Below are positions 30,314 through 41,288 of a stretch of 64,000 nucleotides of DNA, in pieces. The number at the start of each line of letters is the position of its first letter. Within the stretch, counting starts at the first letter, position 1. The position numbers and the translations under genes are program-made. Under the pieces are notes generated by a model, which ran no database searches, was not told the origin of the DNA, and saw nothing but the letters and a program-made list of their open reading frames with translations. Origin of the DNA: Paramyrothecium sp. XJ0827 (lineage: Eukaryota > Ascomycota > Sordariomycetes > Hypocreales > Stachybotryaceae); assembly GCA_020881915.1 (NCBI GenBank), contig JAJFPB010000001.1:5270001-5334000 (forward strand), written 5' to 3'.

Positions 30314-31491
30314 GGCCGTGGAGGAGGAAGGGATCACGACTTAGTGGAATAGATCGCGCCGTAAACGCTGTATGGCACGTTGTCGAAATGAGGCAGCGAA
30401 TGTACACTTGGCCAAAACTCGGGTGGAACGAAAAGAAGATAGGATGGCAAAAAAGGGAGGGAAATCCACAATGCGATGGAAGGGCAGACGGTGGAACCTA
30501 TTTATCAAAAGCCAAGAACCTTCTCACTGTCCTCGTGGAAGCGCCACGCCCGGATACCTTGGCGATGGTGGGATTACGCGGAAGCTCCGCAGCATGCTCG
30601 AGTACAGTGACTGCGCCACCATGGGTGGCTACACAACTCAAGCGCCAACGGCCGTGCTGGGGGCGGTACCGGTACGTAGCCCCACACAGGGATCCGGGCT
30701 GCCGATTCCCGTGAAGCAGAAATGCCCATGTGTTAGTATCAGTCTGAAGCCGAGCGTGTCTCAACCATTCCTAGGCTGCATGAAAACCGCTGCTTGTCAG
30801 GCCGACCTATTTAATCCTATCGAAGACACAGAGCTTGGCCAGTATGTCTTTCTGGGGTTTTTGTTTCCATCTAGAAACCTTGTTTTGCCTACAATAATAG
30901 TTCCCCAGCCTCTGGAGCGTTGCTGTTCCCGGCCGAGGCACTGCACGAGTCAACAAAGACCAGCCAGTTGAGTTTGAAAGGATGCGTGGCACTCGGCTAG
31001 CCGGCAAACCAGACCAGTCACCACAGGAGTCGTGCACTAGAAATAGCTGGAAGACAAAGGAGGCTCGGCAAACGTAGTGAACAGGGGCATTCAATCAGAT
31101 TTGGTTTGTCCCCTAGCGTAGTTAACCCTGCGTACTTCGTTACCATCTCATTCGACATCTGAAGCATTTGGACAGGCAGGACAATGTCGCATCCGGGGGT
31201 ACGAGTTGGACAAGCCAGAGATGGCACTTGAATTAGACACCAGTTCGCGCCTATCGATTTTTGGAGCCAGCCCACGTGACTGCTGTGGCTGGTGAGCGCC
31301 ACGAACCGAGTGGCGCAAATTTTGCCCCACCGCGACTTTCAATCCCCCACGAAAAGTTGATTAAATTCGCATAGGCAGTAAGAAACTCTGCAGTCAACGA
31401 GTTACTAGACCTTTGGCGTTGCGCGACGTCTTGCTGCTGCTACAAGGACGAAATACAGAACCTCTCGATCTCCGGAAACCAGCAGACCACC
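30314..31491. other. Divergent promoter region between CYSTM and eIF3g genes
   Basis: About 1.2 kb between two divergent genes. Overlapping short ORFs on both strands show no domain. Nothing else is supported. Confidence 0.45.
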
Positions 31492-32512
31492 ATGGCTCCC
31501 GCAGCTGTAGCAGACACGAAGCCCAAGTGAGTCTTTTGCCTCGCATCACTTCTGCCGTGCTCCATGGCTAACCCCACCATTAAAAAAGGCACGATTGGGC
31601 CGACGACGACGATATCGAGGAGACCAGCTCTGAACTCCCTCCCATCCAGACCATCTCCAACAAGGACGGCACCAAGACCATCATCAGCTACCGATACGAT
31701 GACCAGGGTCGCAAAGTGAAGACCACCCGCCGCGTGCGCTACATCACCCACACCGAGACAGTCAACCCTCGCGTCGCCGACCGGAAAACGTGGGGCAAGT
31801 TTGGACAGAGCGCAAAGGATGGCGCTGGCCCGGCCCCCGATACCACTTCCGTGGGCGAGAACATCATCTTCCGACCAAGCTTCAACTGGCGCAAGGACGC
31901 CAAGGAGGAGGGCGCCGACCCCAACGCCCAGGCCATGAAGGACAAGTTGAAGGACAAGAAGGTCAAGTGCCGTATTTGCAACGGCGAGCATTTCACCGCC
32001 AGGTGCCCGTACAAGGACACCATGGCGCCCATCGGCGAGACTGCCACACCGGAAGGTGGCGCTGGCCTGGGCGACGAGCCCATGGCCGATGTGGGCGGTG
32101 CCGGCAAGAAGGGATCATACGTGCCTCCAGCCCTGCGTGGCGATAGGGCGGGCGCGGTCGGAGATCGTATGGGCGGTGGTTCCAAGTATGGCGAGAGAGA
32201 CGACCTGGCAACTCTGCGCGTTACCAACGTGAGTCCTCAGCGTGGCATAGAACCTCGAGAGGTGTGCAGGCTAACAATGTTCTACAGGTTTCCGAGATGG
32301 CAGAGGAGGGCGAGTTGCGGGACATGTTCGAACGCTTCGGTCGCGTCACCCGTGTGTTCCTTGCCAAGGACCGCGAAACTGGCATGGCCAAGGGCTTCGC
32401 CTTTATCAGCTTTGCCGACCGCTCGGACGCCGTCAAGGCATGCAACAAGATGGACGGATTTGGTTTCAAGCATCTCATTCTCAGGGTCGAATTCGCCAAG
32501 AAGGCTCAGTAG
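31492..32512 (+). CDS. TIF35: Translation initiation factor eIF3 subunit G
   Basis: Subunit g of the eIF3 complex, which binds the 40S ribosome and promotes scanning and reinitiation in the cytosol. Three exons, 31492-31526, 31589-32228 and 32288-32512, give 300 codons, 299 aa. Introns are 62 and 59 nt with GTGAGT donors. The N-terminal eIF3g domain starts [18 protein letters not shown] and includes [19 protein letters not shown] zinc-knuckle [16 protein letters not shown] follows in the middle. A C-terminal RRM contains [19 protein letters not shown] (RNP1) and LRVEFAK; the second intron splits the RRM after LRVTN (RNP2). The first exon codes for just 11 residues. Length is normal for the family. 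Confidence 0.96.
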
Positions 32513-33162
32513 GGTGTTGGTTTACGCTTTGTCACGGAATAGTTATGGGAAATTCGGTCATGCCACGTATCACGGTTTAGACGAAAAGAGAGAGAGGCGA
32601 AGGCATTTGCCGAAATGTTCATTTTGTGGTCTCAGTCTGTGAATATCTGGTACAGCTCATAATAAAGAGCTCAGTTATGGTATCAACTACATGTAATCCC
32701 CCACCTCCTGCCGAGGCTGTCAATACAAGCGCGTGAGAAATAGGAAATATGGTGTAAGGTGTGCGGCGACAATCCGACGGCCCAACAAGACGTCTTGCTC
32801 CTGACATTCTGCTCCCTTGTTGGCATGTATAGGTGCTCGAGAGAAATAAATGTGCACTGCGTATTATTTGTACTAGTCGTCAAAGTCGTCGCATCGTGCG
32901 AAAGATCGTAAGCCAATAGTGTAAGGAAAGTAAAGATTGTTGGTACCCCATGGGCTTGGATATGAGTTTCGATGGTGCTGCTGAAAAGGATGGAAACAGT
33001 AGGAAATGTTGTTAGGATCGGTATCGTAGTACCGATTTGATAGTCCCTGCTAGAGGACTTGACTGTTTTTGTAAAATATGGTAATGCGGATGTTGATTTG
33101 TTGGTTGTTGCAGCCCTGACTATGGGCGAGCCGCCTCAACTCATTTGTGGAAGAGACAAAGA
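32513..33162. other. Convergent intergenic spacer
   Basis: About 650 nt between the 3' ends of eIF3g and the small basic protein. It should hold two 3' untranslated regions; no gene was recognised. Confidence 0.45.
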
Positions 33163-33618
33163 TTAGTTTGCAGGTTCGGTAGCTTCTTCATCCTCATCCT
33201 CTCCTTCATTCGAGTTTTCTGTCTCCCTTGCGAGCTTCTCCTCAAGCTGCTGCTTCTTGCGCAGAGCCCTCGCCTTCCGCTTCTGATCTGCCTCCATATG
33301 TCTTTGCTCGTTCTTCTCGCGAATAACGCAGGGGAGCAGCTTCAGAAGACGACCAGTGCCCTTGATGCCCTCCTTGAGGTGATGGAACGATTTCTTGTAG
33401 TGATCCTTGGCAAACTGGTAATCCCTCCGGGCAGCCGTGGCACCCTTCCTAGCTTTGTATGCTCTCTCAGCGCGCTGAGCCTTCTGGAGGTTGTGAGATG
33501 CCTGCCTGCGATTGTTCACCAGAACGTTCATGGTACCGGAGGTGCCAGGGCGAGGCTCAGGGAGCGGCTTGTCCCCCGAAGGGTTTTCAAGGACAGGTGT
33601 CTTGGTTGGGCGTGCCAT
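33163..33618 (-). CDS. Small basic coiled-coil protein, function unknown
   Basis: 151 aa, single exon, start at the ATG of MARPTKTP. The N-terminus is Pro-rich. The middle is strongly basic (NNRRQASHNLQKAQRAERAY, then ARKGATAARRDYQFAKDHYK), and the C-terminal third is a Lys/Arg/Glu/Gln predicted coiled coil ending in an acidic GEDEDEEATEPAN tail. Such composition suggests a nuclear or nucleolar factor, but I do not recognise the family. The frame is open and well composed, which supports a real gene. The same frame extends 27 codons further upstream. Confidence 0.6.
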   Translation of the reverse strand: MARPTKTPVLENPSGDKPLPEPRPGTSGTMNVLVNNRRQASHNLQKAQRAERAYKARKGATAARRDYQFAKDHYKKSFHHLKEGIKGTGRLLKLLPCVIREKNEQRHMEADQKRKARALRKKQQLEEKLARETENSNEGEDEDEEATEPAN

Positions 33619-35257
33619 GTTGATGATGCCTAGTGAAGAGACAGCTTGACGAAGAGGTTTGAGGTTTATGAGGCCAAGCTCACAGATGACAGCTCCCAAG
33701 GATAGTGAAACGGGCGAAACAGACCATCATAAAGCGACGATTGCCCACATTATCGTCTGATGTTCCTTATATGAGAGCTTGGTGCCGCTCATCGCAGGGC
33801 TTACAAGGCAGCCTTAGCGCGCAAGCATTTGACGGTTATCCTAAGGTTATAATAGAAAATTTCCAGATTCATGCAGATATCCACGGCATCCTTGCATTTG
33901 CCTTGGGCCATCTCGTGTAGTAGGTGCCCCAATCGCGGGGCGGGGAGGCTATTCCTGTGAAGCATAATAATCCAATTTAAAGCGTCGCGGTTGGTGCCAT
34001 TACTAAACGCGACTTGGTTTTCAGTCTATAACGTCGCGTGCAACCCGTGACATGAACCCAAAAGACAGAAAAGGCCTTGGATTAGGAGTACAACGTCTCT
34101 GTGTTCGTCATTGATATTAGGGATAGCGCAGCGGCGACTGCCATGTGAAAGAAGGAGACGCAGAAAGGTGCTCAAGGCCATTATTTTCATGTCAAATATT
34201 CTTGATTCCGAGGATGAATATTCTCTTTATAGAGTCTTTAAAACTCCTCAAGTGTTACAAAATCCGAGATATGTTCAGATCACATGGTAGGAAAAACAAG
34301 GATCTGGAGAATATGGCATTGCGCGGCGTAAGTATGCTCTCGCCAAGACACTGAGTAAGGTGCAGACCGGCCGGGTGGAGTACCTCTATATCCCGACCCG
34401 GGAGGCTCGGCGCCGTGGCCCGGGCCGGGTGATGGCATCTCGTAACGGACAAAGGCAGAAAAATGCCGAAGCGGCGAAGCGTAGATCGTCGACTGTTTTC
34501 CTCTTCATCTTCTTTCCAGAATTCGTCAAATTCATGCCGATTTTAGCACTGGGTCCAAGCAGCGTCTTTGCTGGATCCAATACCGAGGAGTTTGTACATG
34601 ACCGCTTGTAACCTGCAGGCAATTTCTGAAATATCCTAGAAAGCTGATTTGACGGAAAGCGAACACTGACGCAAGAGGTAGTCGCTCATCGTGCTCTCCC
34701 ACGTACCCGGACAAGGAAGCCAGCTAGAAGCCGGGGGCTTCGGGTATCATCGCTTCGAAAATAGGTGAATGATGGTGGACGTGCCGTCATGTTTGCCGGG
34801 ATCGACCCCCGTTGCGGATCGCACGCTTTCGGCATGGATCGTCACGCTCCCACGACTCAAATCATCGACGTCAAAGCTTAACACCGTTTGCGGGTCTGAA
34901 CTACTCAACGTGAATGGAGCGCTTAAGATGTGCCTACGGGAAGTCGAAAGCTTGCAAACTTGATTCAGGTTGTGTGCGGGTCACTGTCGAACGATCTTCA
35001 TGGCCATGTGAGACATTTTAGGGTACAAGGGCCGGCGAGGAGAGATGGCTTCAAGACCACGGGTAGGCTTCCCTTCTGATGGAGCCGCCTTGCTTTTTGG
35101 GTTTGTCGTGTTGGCGAAATCGTCTAAAAGACCGTACGTCGCCACCTTGCGCTCTCAAATTCTACTGCAATATAAGTGATTCCGCCTAGGATTTGTTTTG
35201 CAAGTCTAGGACCATCCGTTCTTGATCCACAAGATTTACGGGACGAGCCGAGCCAAA
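33619..35257. other. Divergent intergenic region upstream of the sugar transporter
   Basis: About 1.6 kb. It holds the promoters of the small basic protein and the MFS transporter. TATAAG at 35171-35176, about 82 nt before the transporter ATG, may be its TATA box. No gene was recognised. Confidence 0.45.
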
Positions 35258-37270
35258 ATGTCTACCTTGCAAGGATGGCATGGCAAGTACAATGTCGCTC
35301 ACAAGCTGTACAAGGCCTCGCTGCTGAACACAGTCTGCTTCGTGGCTGGCATTTCAATCTTCTTCTTTGGCTATGACCAGGGGTTGATGGGCGGCGTGAA
35401 TACAGCCAGGAACTACGCGGAGCTCATGGGATTCGGGCACTGGGATAAAGAAGAACGCCTCGTCAAAGTTGACAAGCCCTTGTTACAAGGCGGTATCGTA
35501 CGTCGAACGTGCCCGGATTCTCAAGGTTCTTTTGTCAGCTTACATACTCATAGGTTGCTGTTTACTATTTGCCAGGAACACTAGTTGGCTGTCTTTTGGG
35601 GGGCTGGATGGGAGACAAGTATGGTCGCATTACCACGATTGGCCTCGCTTGCGTCTGGTCTGCTTTGACAGCCGCGCTGCAATCAGCCGCCATGAACGCA
35701 GAGTGGATGTTTTGTGGTAAGATATAGGATGGCTCCTGATTGCTTGGGTGCCCAGTCTGACGATGCGCCACAGCCCGCGTCTTGAACGGAATCGGTACAG
35801 GCGTGCTCAACGCCATCACACCAGTCTGGGCGACGGAGACTGCAGCACATACCTCCAGAGGCAAGTTCGTTGCCATCGAATTCACGTTGAACATTTTCGG
35901 CGTTGTGGTTGCCTATTGGCTACAATTGTGAGTCTTGCGGTATTCAACCGCTCAAGTGCGCAGGCTAACGTTCTTCGAAGCGGACTATCTAAGATCCCCG
36001 ACGAAAACTCGTCTTTCATCTGGCGATTCCCCATCGCATTCCAGATTATTCCGCTGATAATCCTGTTCAGCGTCATCTGGTTTATGCCGGAGTCGCCGCG
36101 TTGGCTCGTAAAGGTTGGCCGTGAAGATGAGGCACGCTTTATCCTTCAGCGTCTGAGGGGTTCAGAAGCTGAAGAAGGGGAGGCAGCAGAAGCCGAGCTT
36201 CAGGACATCATTAACATCAGGAACATGGAGTCGGAGACAGCAAAGCAGCAGAGTTATTTTGCCATGTTTTTCGGTATCGGGTCGGGGAAGCTGCACACTG
36301 GCCGCCGCGTGCAGCTCGTCATCTGGCTCCAGATCCTCCAGGAGTGGATTGGCATTGCTGGAATTACCATCTATGGCCCAACAATCTTCACCATTGCTGG
36401 TATTGGAGCCGAGGAACGTCTCTGGGTGAGCGGCTTGAATAACATAACTTACATGGTAGGTCGCCGTTCAATCCGACAGAGGCTCGCCGTCAAGACTGAC
36501 TTTTCGTTATTAGTTCGCAACTCTGATTTGTGTCTTCACCTTGGATCGCATCGGCAGACGATGGACACTATATTGGGGCGCCGTTGGGCAAGCCATTTCC
36601 ATGTTTGCCGCTGGCGGGCTCGCTCGAGCAACCATGGAAGCCGGGCCGGACAACCGGCAACAAGTCGGTGGAGCTGCAACCTTTTTCGTCTTCCTCTACA
36701 CAGCGATATTCGGAGCGACATGGCTGACCGTTCCATGGCTATACCCCGCGGAGATCTTTCCTTTGCAAGTCCGCGCGAAGGGCAATGCTTGGGGGGTAGT
36801 CGGCTGGTCCATAGGTAACGGGTGGTGTGTGAGTATTCCCATTGGCTGCGAGGCACCTATTTGTGATGAATGTATTGATAGTGGGCTGATATGTTCAATA
36901 GGTTCTTCTATTGCCTGTCATTTTCGACGCAATCAACGAAAAGACACTGTACATATTTGGTGGTGTCAACATTGCATGCATTTTCATCGTGTATGCTCTG
37001 TATCCGGAGTCGAACCAAAGAACTCTGGAGGAAATGGACCTTTTGTTTGCGTGCGACAGCATCTGGACATGGGACGCGGAGAGAGAGTTCGCAAGACTCA
37101 AGGCTGAAAACCCTGAGCTGATAAGGGCAGCGAAGGCGGGGCACGAAGTTGTCGACCCTGAGACTGGCCTTGTGAGCTCGCGACGCCAAAGCCACGCCGC
37201 ATCTTATGATACGGCGGGGAACAAGACGAGCGAAGGCGCCGATGAAAGCGACAGAAGGTTCGCTAACTAA
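35258..37270 (+). CDS. MFS sugar transporter (hexose-transporter family)
   Basis: Proton-coupled or facilitative sugar carrier of the plasma membrane. Six exons, 35258-35497, 35554-35716, 35774-35927, 35981-36455, 36514-36828 and 36902-37270, give 572 codons, 571 aa, with introns of 53-73 nt. Family marks: FFFGYDQGLMGGV in TM1, GGWMGDKYGRI (loop 2-3 motif), ARVLNGIGTGVLNAITPVW, PESPRWLVKVGREDEA after TM6, and LDRIGRRW in loop 8-9. WLYPAEIFPLQVRAKG precedes TM11, and PESNQRTLEEMD follows TM12. Twelve membrane segments fit. A charged 75-residue tail follows. Substrate is not predictable. Confidence 0.93.
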
Positions 37271-38233
37271 GTCTCATGAAGGTGGACTTGAGAACGTATA
37301 ATTCATGAGTTGTGCCAGAGATTCGGGACTGTATTCCGTACTGGTCACGCTGGAAAATACAGCACATTGTGCGGTCTGCGAGTAAGCATTAAAAGGGAAG
37401 CTGTAAACAGGCAGTGGATAGAGGATCCATAGACAACAGGATTAATGTCGCAATGTCTAGCCAGGGTGAGGGAGGAGCTTCAGAGATTAACCAGGTTCGA
37501 CGACAACCGATCATGATGATTGGAGCAGGGAAGGAAATTGAGGACCACTTCCCAACAAAATCGAGCAATTTGTGGCTGTTCCGACACAATGGCATTCCCC
37601 CCCCTTCGCGTGGTGTACTATTTTCCTCCATGTACTTCTAGAGTTTTCTGACATGTGCTTTCCAGGCACTTTGTAAGCGGACGAATCGGGAAAGTGGCGG
37701 AGCCCACATGTACCGTGCAGGGAAGGCAGTACATGGCTCCCTCGTACTTGCCCATAACCACATCTTTGGGCCGTCCCAAAGCGACCAAGTCATCATTTAC
37801 CTCGGGCTCAGGTCACACGACATGCAGCCAGTTTCATTCTTTCACCCTTCTTTTGCTTTTTCTTTCTCAACGTAGCACACGTCTTCCCCTGCCCATCACC
37901 CGAGTTGGGAGATACAACAACGCCCCCCCGCGAAACGGTGGAATTCGGTCCAGAGACTCCTCAACTGAGTTTCTAAACTCCAAGGGTGATTCAACATCAA
38001 CCCACCAGTCTACCAACCCCGGCTCTCTCCTCTCCCCCTCCCCCGCCCACGCTTCAAGGAAGCCTCCAACGCGAATGCATGGTAGTGGAGCTTTGTGACG
38101 TCTAGATCTTTAAATACCCTCTGTTGCCCAAAATTTTCCCCTTCGATTTTCCCAGGATACGCCTCCTATTAGCAGCTTTTTGGTAAGGGACCGGATCCAT
38201 CTCGCTCGTCGTCCGTCCGTCCGCCCGGCCACC
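37271..38233. other. Intergenic region with the CHO2 promoter
   Basis: About 960 nt, with CT-rich and CCCC-rich tracts at 37840-38060 that are typical of strong fungal promoters. A frame at 37655-38098 is of simple composition and is not taken as a gene. Confidence 0.45.
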
Positions 38234-41200
38234 ATGAGCACCGCCGCCGATGCCCACCCGGAAGCCCCGGGCTTGCGGCTTAGACAATCCGTCAAGACGT
38301 CTTTTGACCCGGAGCACGACGATGCTCTGACCGCCGCGTCTGACTCACCAACCTCACCACAGTCCCAACACGCGAAGCCAGACAGCGCTTCGAAACGAAC
38401 AATTGGCCGCACACCTGATGGCAAGAGTAAGTCTTTATGCATTTTTTCCAAGTCATCGTGCTTTCTGTCGGATATCCTTTTTAACAACATTGTTAGACTT
38501 TATCGTTCCCAAGACCCGAGACATGGTCTCAGGGCTCTTCGACCCCTCGGAACCAAAGAGCCTTTTCGATGCTTTTCTGATTGGGGTCCTCGCCCTCCAT
38601 ATCCTTGTTGCTTATTACCTCCCATCGGGATGGAAACAGCCTGTTTTTGCCGCCATCTTCCTCTTCTGGAGAGCCTCCTACAACCTCGGTATTGGTGTGC
38701 TTCTCCGCGTGCAATCCCACCATCGCCGTCTAGTAGCATGGGCTCATCGCTTCAAACTGTTTGAGAACCCCCAGTCAGGCAATAATCCGCGACCATGGCT
38801 CTATGCTCTACTCAAGCGGGAGCTCTCGACGAAACTATCGAAGGACTATGACTTCGATACTGCGCCAATTGAGTACAATACTTGGCTCGTCTTCCGTCGA
38901 CTCGTCGATCTCATTCTCATGTGCGACTTCTTCTCGTACTGCCTATTTGCCGTCATATGTGCCCATGTCCCCGCCGAAGAGAACGTTCTCGCTGGCATTG
39001 GTCGTTGGGTCCTCGGCATTGCCTTGATTCTCTTCAATATTTGGGCTAAACTCGATGCCCATCGCGTGCTTACTGACTACGCTTGGTACTGGGGTGATTT
39101 CTTCTGGCTGGTCAACCACGAAGACCAGGAGCTTACCTGGGACGGGGTGTTTGAACTCGCGCCGCACCCCATGTATTCCATTGGCTACGTTGGATACTAT
39201 GGTATCTCCATGATGGCTGCGAGCTACCCAGTTCTCTTCATCTCCATTGCCGCCCACTTGTCTCAGTTTGTGTTCCTGGCTTGGGTTGAGTCGCCACATA
39301 TTGACAAGATCTACACCGTGGACAAGCTCTATACGAAGAAACGTGCCACGCGAAGCGGAGACGACCTCACTGAGGTTGCTGATGTGCGCCCTGATGGCGC
39401 TACCGAAACAAGTGCCGATGATGATTCGCATGTTCCTGATCACTGTTTGGTTGGCTTCCACAATCTGGACTTGTTCAGGGTTCCGGACTCTGTTGTCATC
39501 ATGATTCCTCTTTATGTTGCTGTCCTCACCTTGGTGACCCCATCCACCCCTCTCTGGCAGGCTCTCTTTGTCGTTCACGCCTTCGCCTGGCGTTTATGGT
39601 ACAGCCTGGGCCTGGGTTTGATTCTCGACAAGCAGTCCAAGGAAAAGCGATGGACTCGCCACTTTCTGAAATATGGTGAAAGTGTCGGGGAAGCCTGGCG
39701 GCAATGGAAGGGCATGTATCATATCAGCATGGTCATGTGCAATGTTTCCCTCGTCGCTGCCTGCTGGAAGATGTACTCTCCCCCAGAGGACTGGGGAAAG
39801 GGTCTTGTACTTCTTATGCACGTCCTTGGTGCCACCTTAGTCGGGCTTCAAATATGGACGGCGTTCAGCGTCTATGAATCCCTGGGTGAATTTGGTTGGT
39901 TCTGCGGCGACTTCTTCCTGAATCGGAAGGGGAAGCTGAATTACTCATCCATTTACCGTTTCCTGAACAATCCTGAAAGGGTCTTTGGTACCGCTGGTGT
40001 CTGGGGTGCCGCCCTTATCACTTGGAGCAGGTCTATCTTTATTTTGGCAGTTGTCACCCATATTTTGACCCTGTGGTATATTTCATACGTCGAGAAACCG
40101 CACATGAGGAAAATCTATGGCAGGAGTGTTCGCGGGGAGGCAGGCGTGACAAAGTTCATCAAACGATCTTTGCCTCCTCCTGTTAGGGGCTTTCAAGAGA
40201 GTGTGGACAAGGTCCTCGACGAGACGACCCATTTTGTCGAAGATTTCCTTGAAACTGCCCGCCCTCGACTTGCATCTGGCGTCAAGACAATTGTCAGGGA
40301 CACTTCGGCTCTCTTCAACATTGGTCCTGCCAGACTCACTTTGTCTCGAATTGCGCCCGGCCAAGAAGGCTTGAACAAGCAGCTGTATTCGCTCAGTGTC
40401 GAAGGAGCAATGTCGAAGCTTATGGGGAATGAAGGAAGCCGCCCCGGTAACGATTATGCTACAAGTGGACCTGCCAAGACGGTCAAGACGAAGGTCTACG
40501 ACTACGGCACGCCCCTCAAGGTCAAGTGGCGAGCACCTGCGAACCGCTCCAAGAATGACTGGATAGGCCTTTACATGGTCATTGATAATCGCTCACGAGA
40601 GGTCACCGAGGCCTCTTCTCACGGCCGATGGAGTCCTACTACTGCCGGCACGTATGACATGACAGGAGATGATCGCATCGTAACGCCTGAACACCCAGTA
40701 GCAAAGCTCGACCCATCTGACTCTGACATGGTAGAGGGTGAGGTCATTTTCAAGGGCGACAGACTGTACTGGAGCCAGGGAGTGTTTGAGTTCCGATATC
40801 ACCAAGACCGCAACCACAATGTGATCACAATATCTGAGCCTTTTGAGATCAGGATCGCCAAGTTTGATGAAGAAGGTCTAGAGCTGGACGAAGGTCAGGC
40901 TTACGAACAAGCCGTTGAGTCGGCGCTCTTCCCTGTCGTTCAGAGCTGTTTGGACCAGGACCCGAACATTGCCCCGGATGATGTGGACGAACCATTTGGT
41001 GCCTTGCTGGAGTGGGATGGAAAATATGCCAAGAGGATTGTGTACGCCATCAGACAGATGTTCGGCATTGACTTCACCCCTGGCGTTGTTCTGGCGGATG
41101 GCAACGTGCGAAAGCTCTGTTGGAGAATCTGCAAGGCTAAGAAAGTTCTTGTAAGTGCACAACCACAGGTTCTACTTGTACATTTTTTCAAGGCCAGCAC

Positions 41201-41288
41201 TAACAAGTGGAACATATAGGCGCCATACAGCCTTTCACATTCTCGCGGAACCACGACACCAACAACGCGTGAATTCGCCGAAAAATAA
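38234..41288 (+). CDS. CHO2: Phosphatidylethanolamine N-methyltransferase Cho2
   Basis: ER membrane enzyme that performs the first SAM-dependent methylation of phosphatidylethanolamine on the way to phosphatidylcholine. Three exons, 38234-38426, 38497-41150 and 41220-41288, give 972 codons, 971 aa. The first intron is 70 nt (GTAAGT), the second 69 nt (GTAAGT). The final exon encodes the last 22 residues, APYSLSHSRGTTTP and onward. Two tandem PEMT-type membrane domains are visible. Each has the conserved block with WYWGDFFW or WFCGDFFL and a later MYSIGYVGYYG or ERVFGTAGVWG stretch. A long cytosolic C-terminal region includes KVKWRAPANRSKNDWIGLY and WSQGVFEFRYHQDRNHNV, as in other fungal Cho2 proteins. 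Length is normal. Confidence 0.95.
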
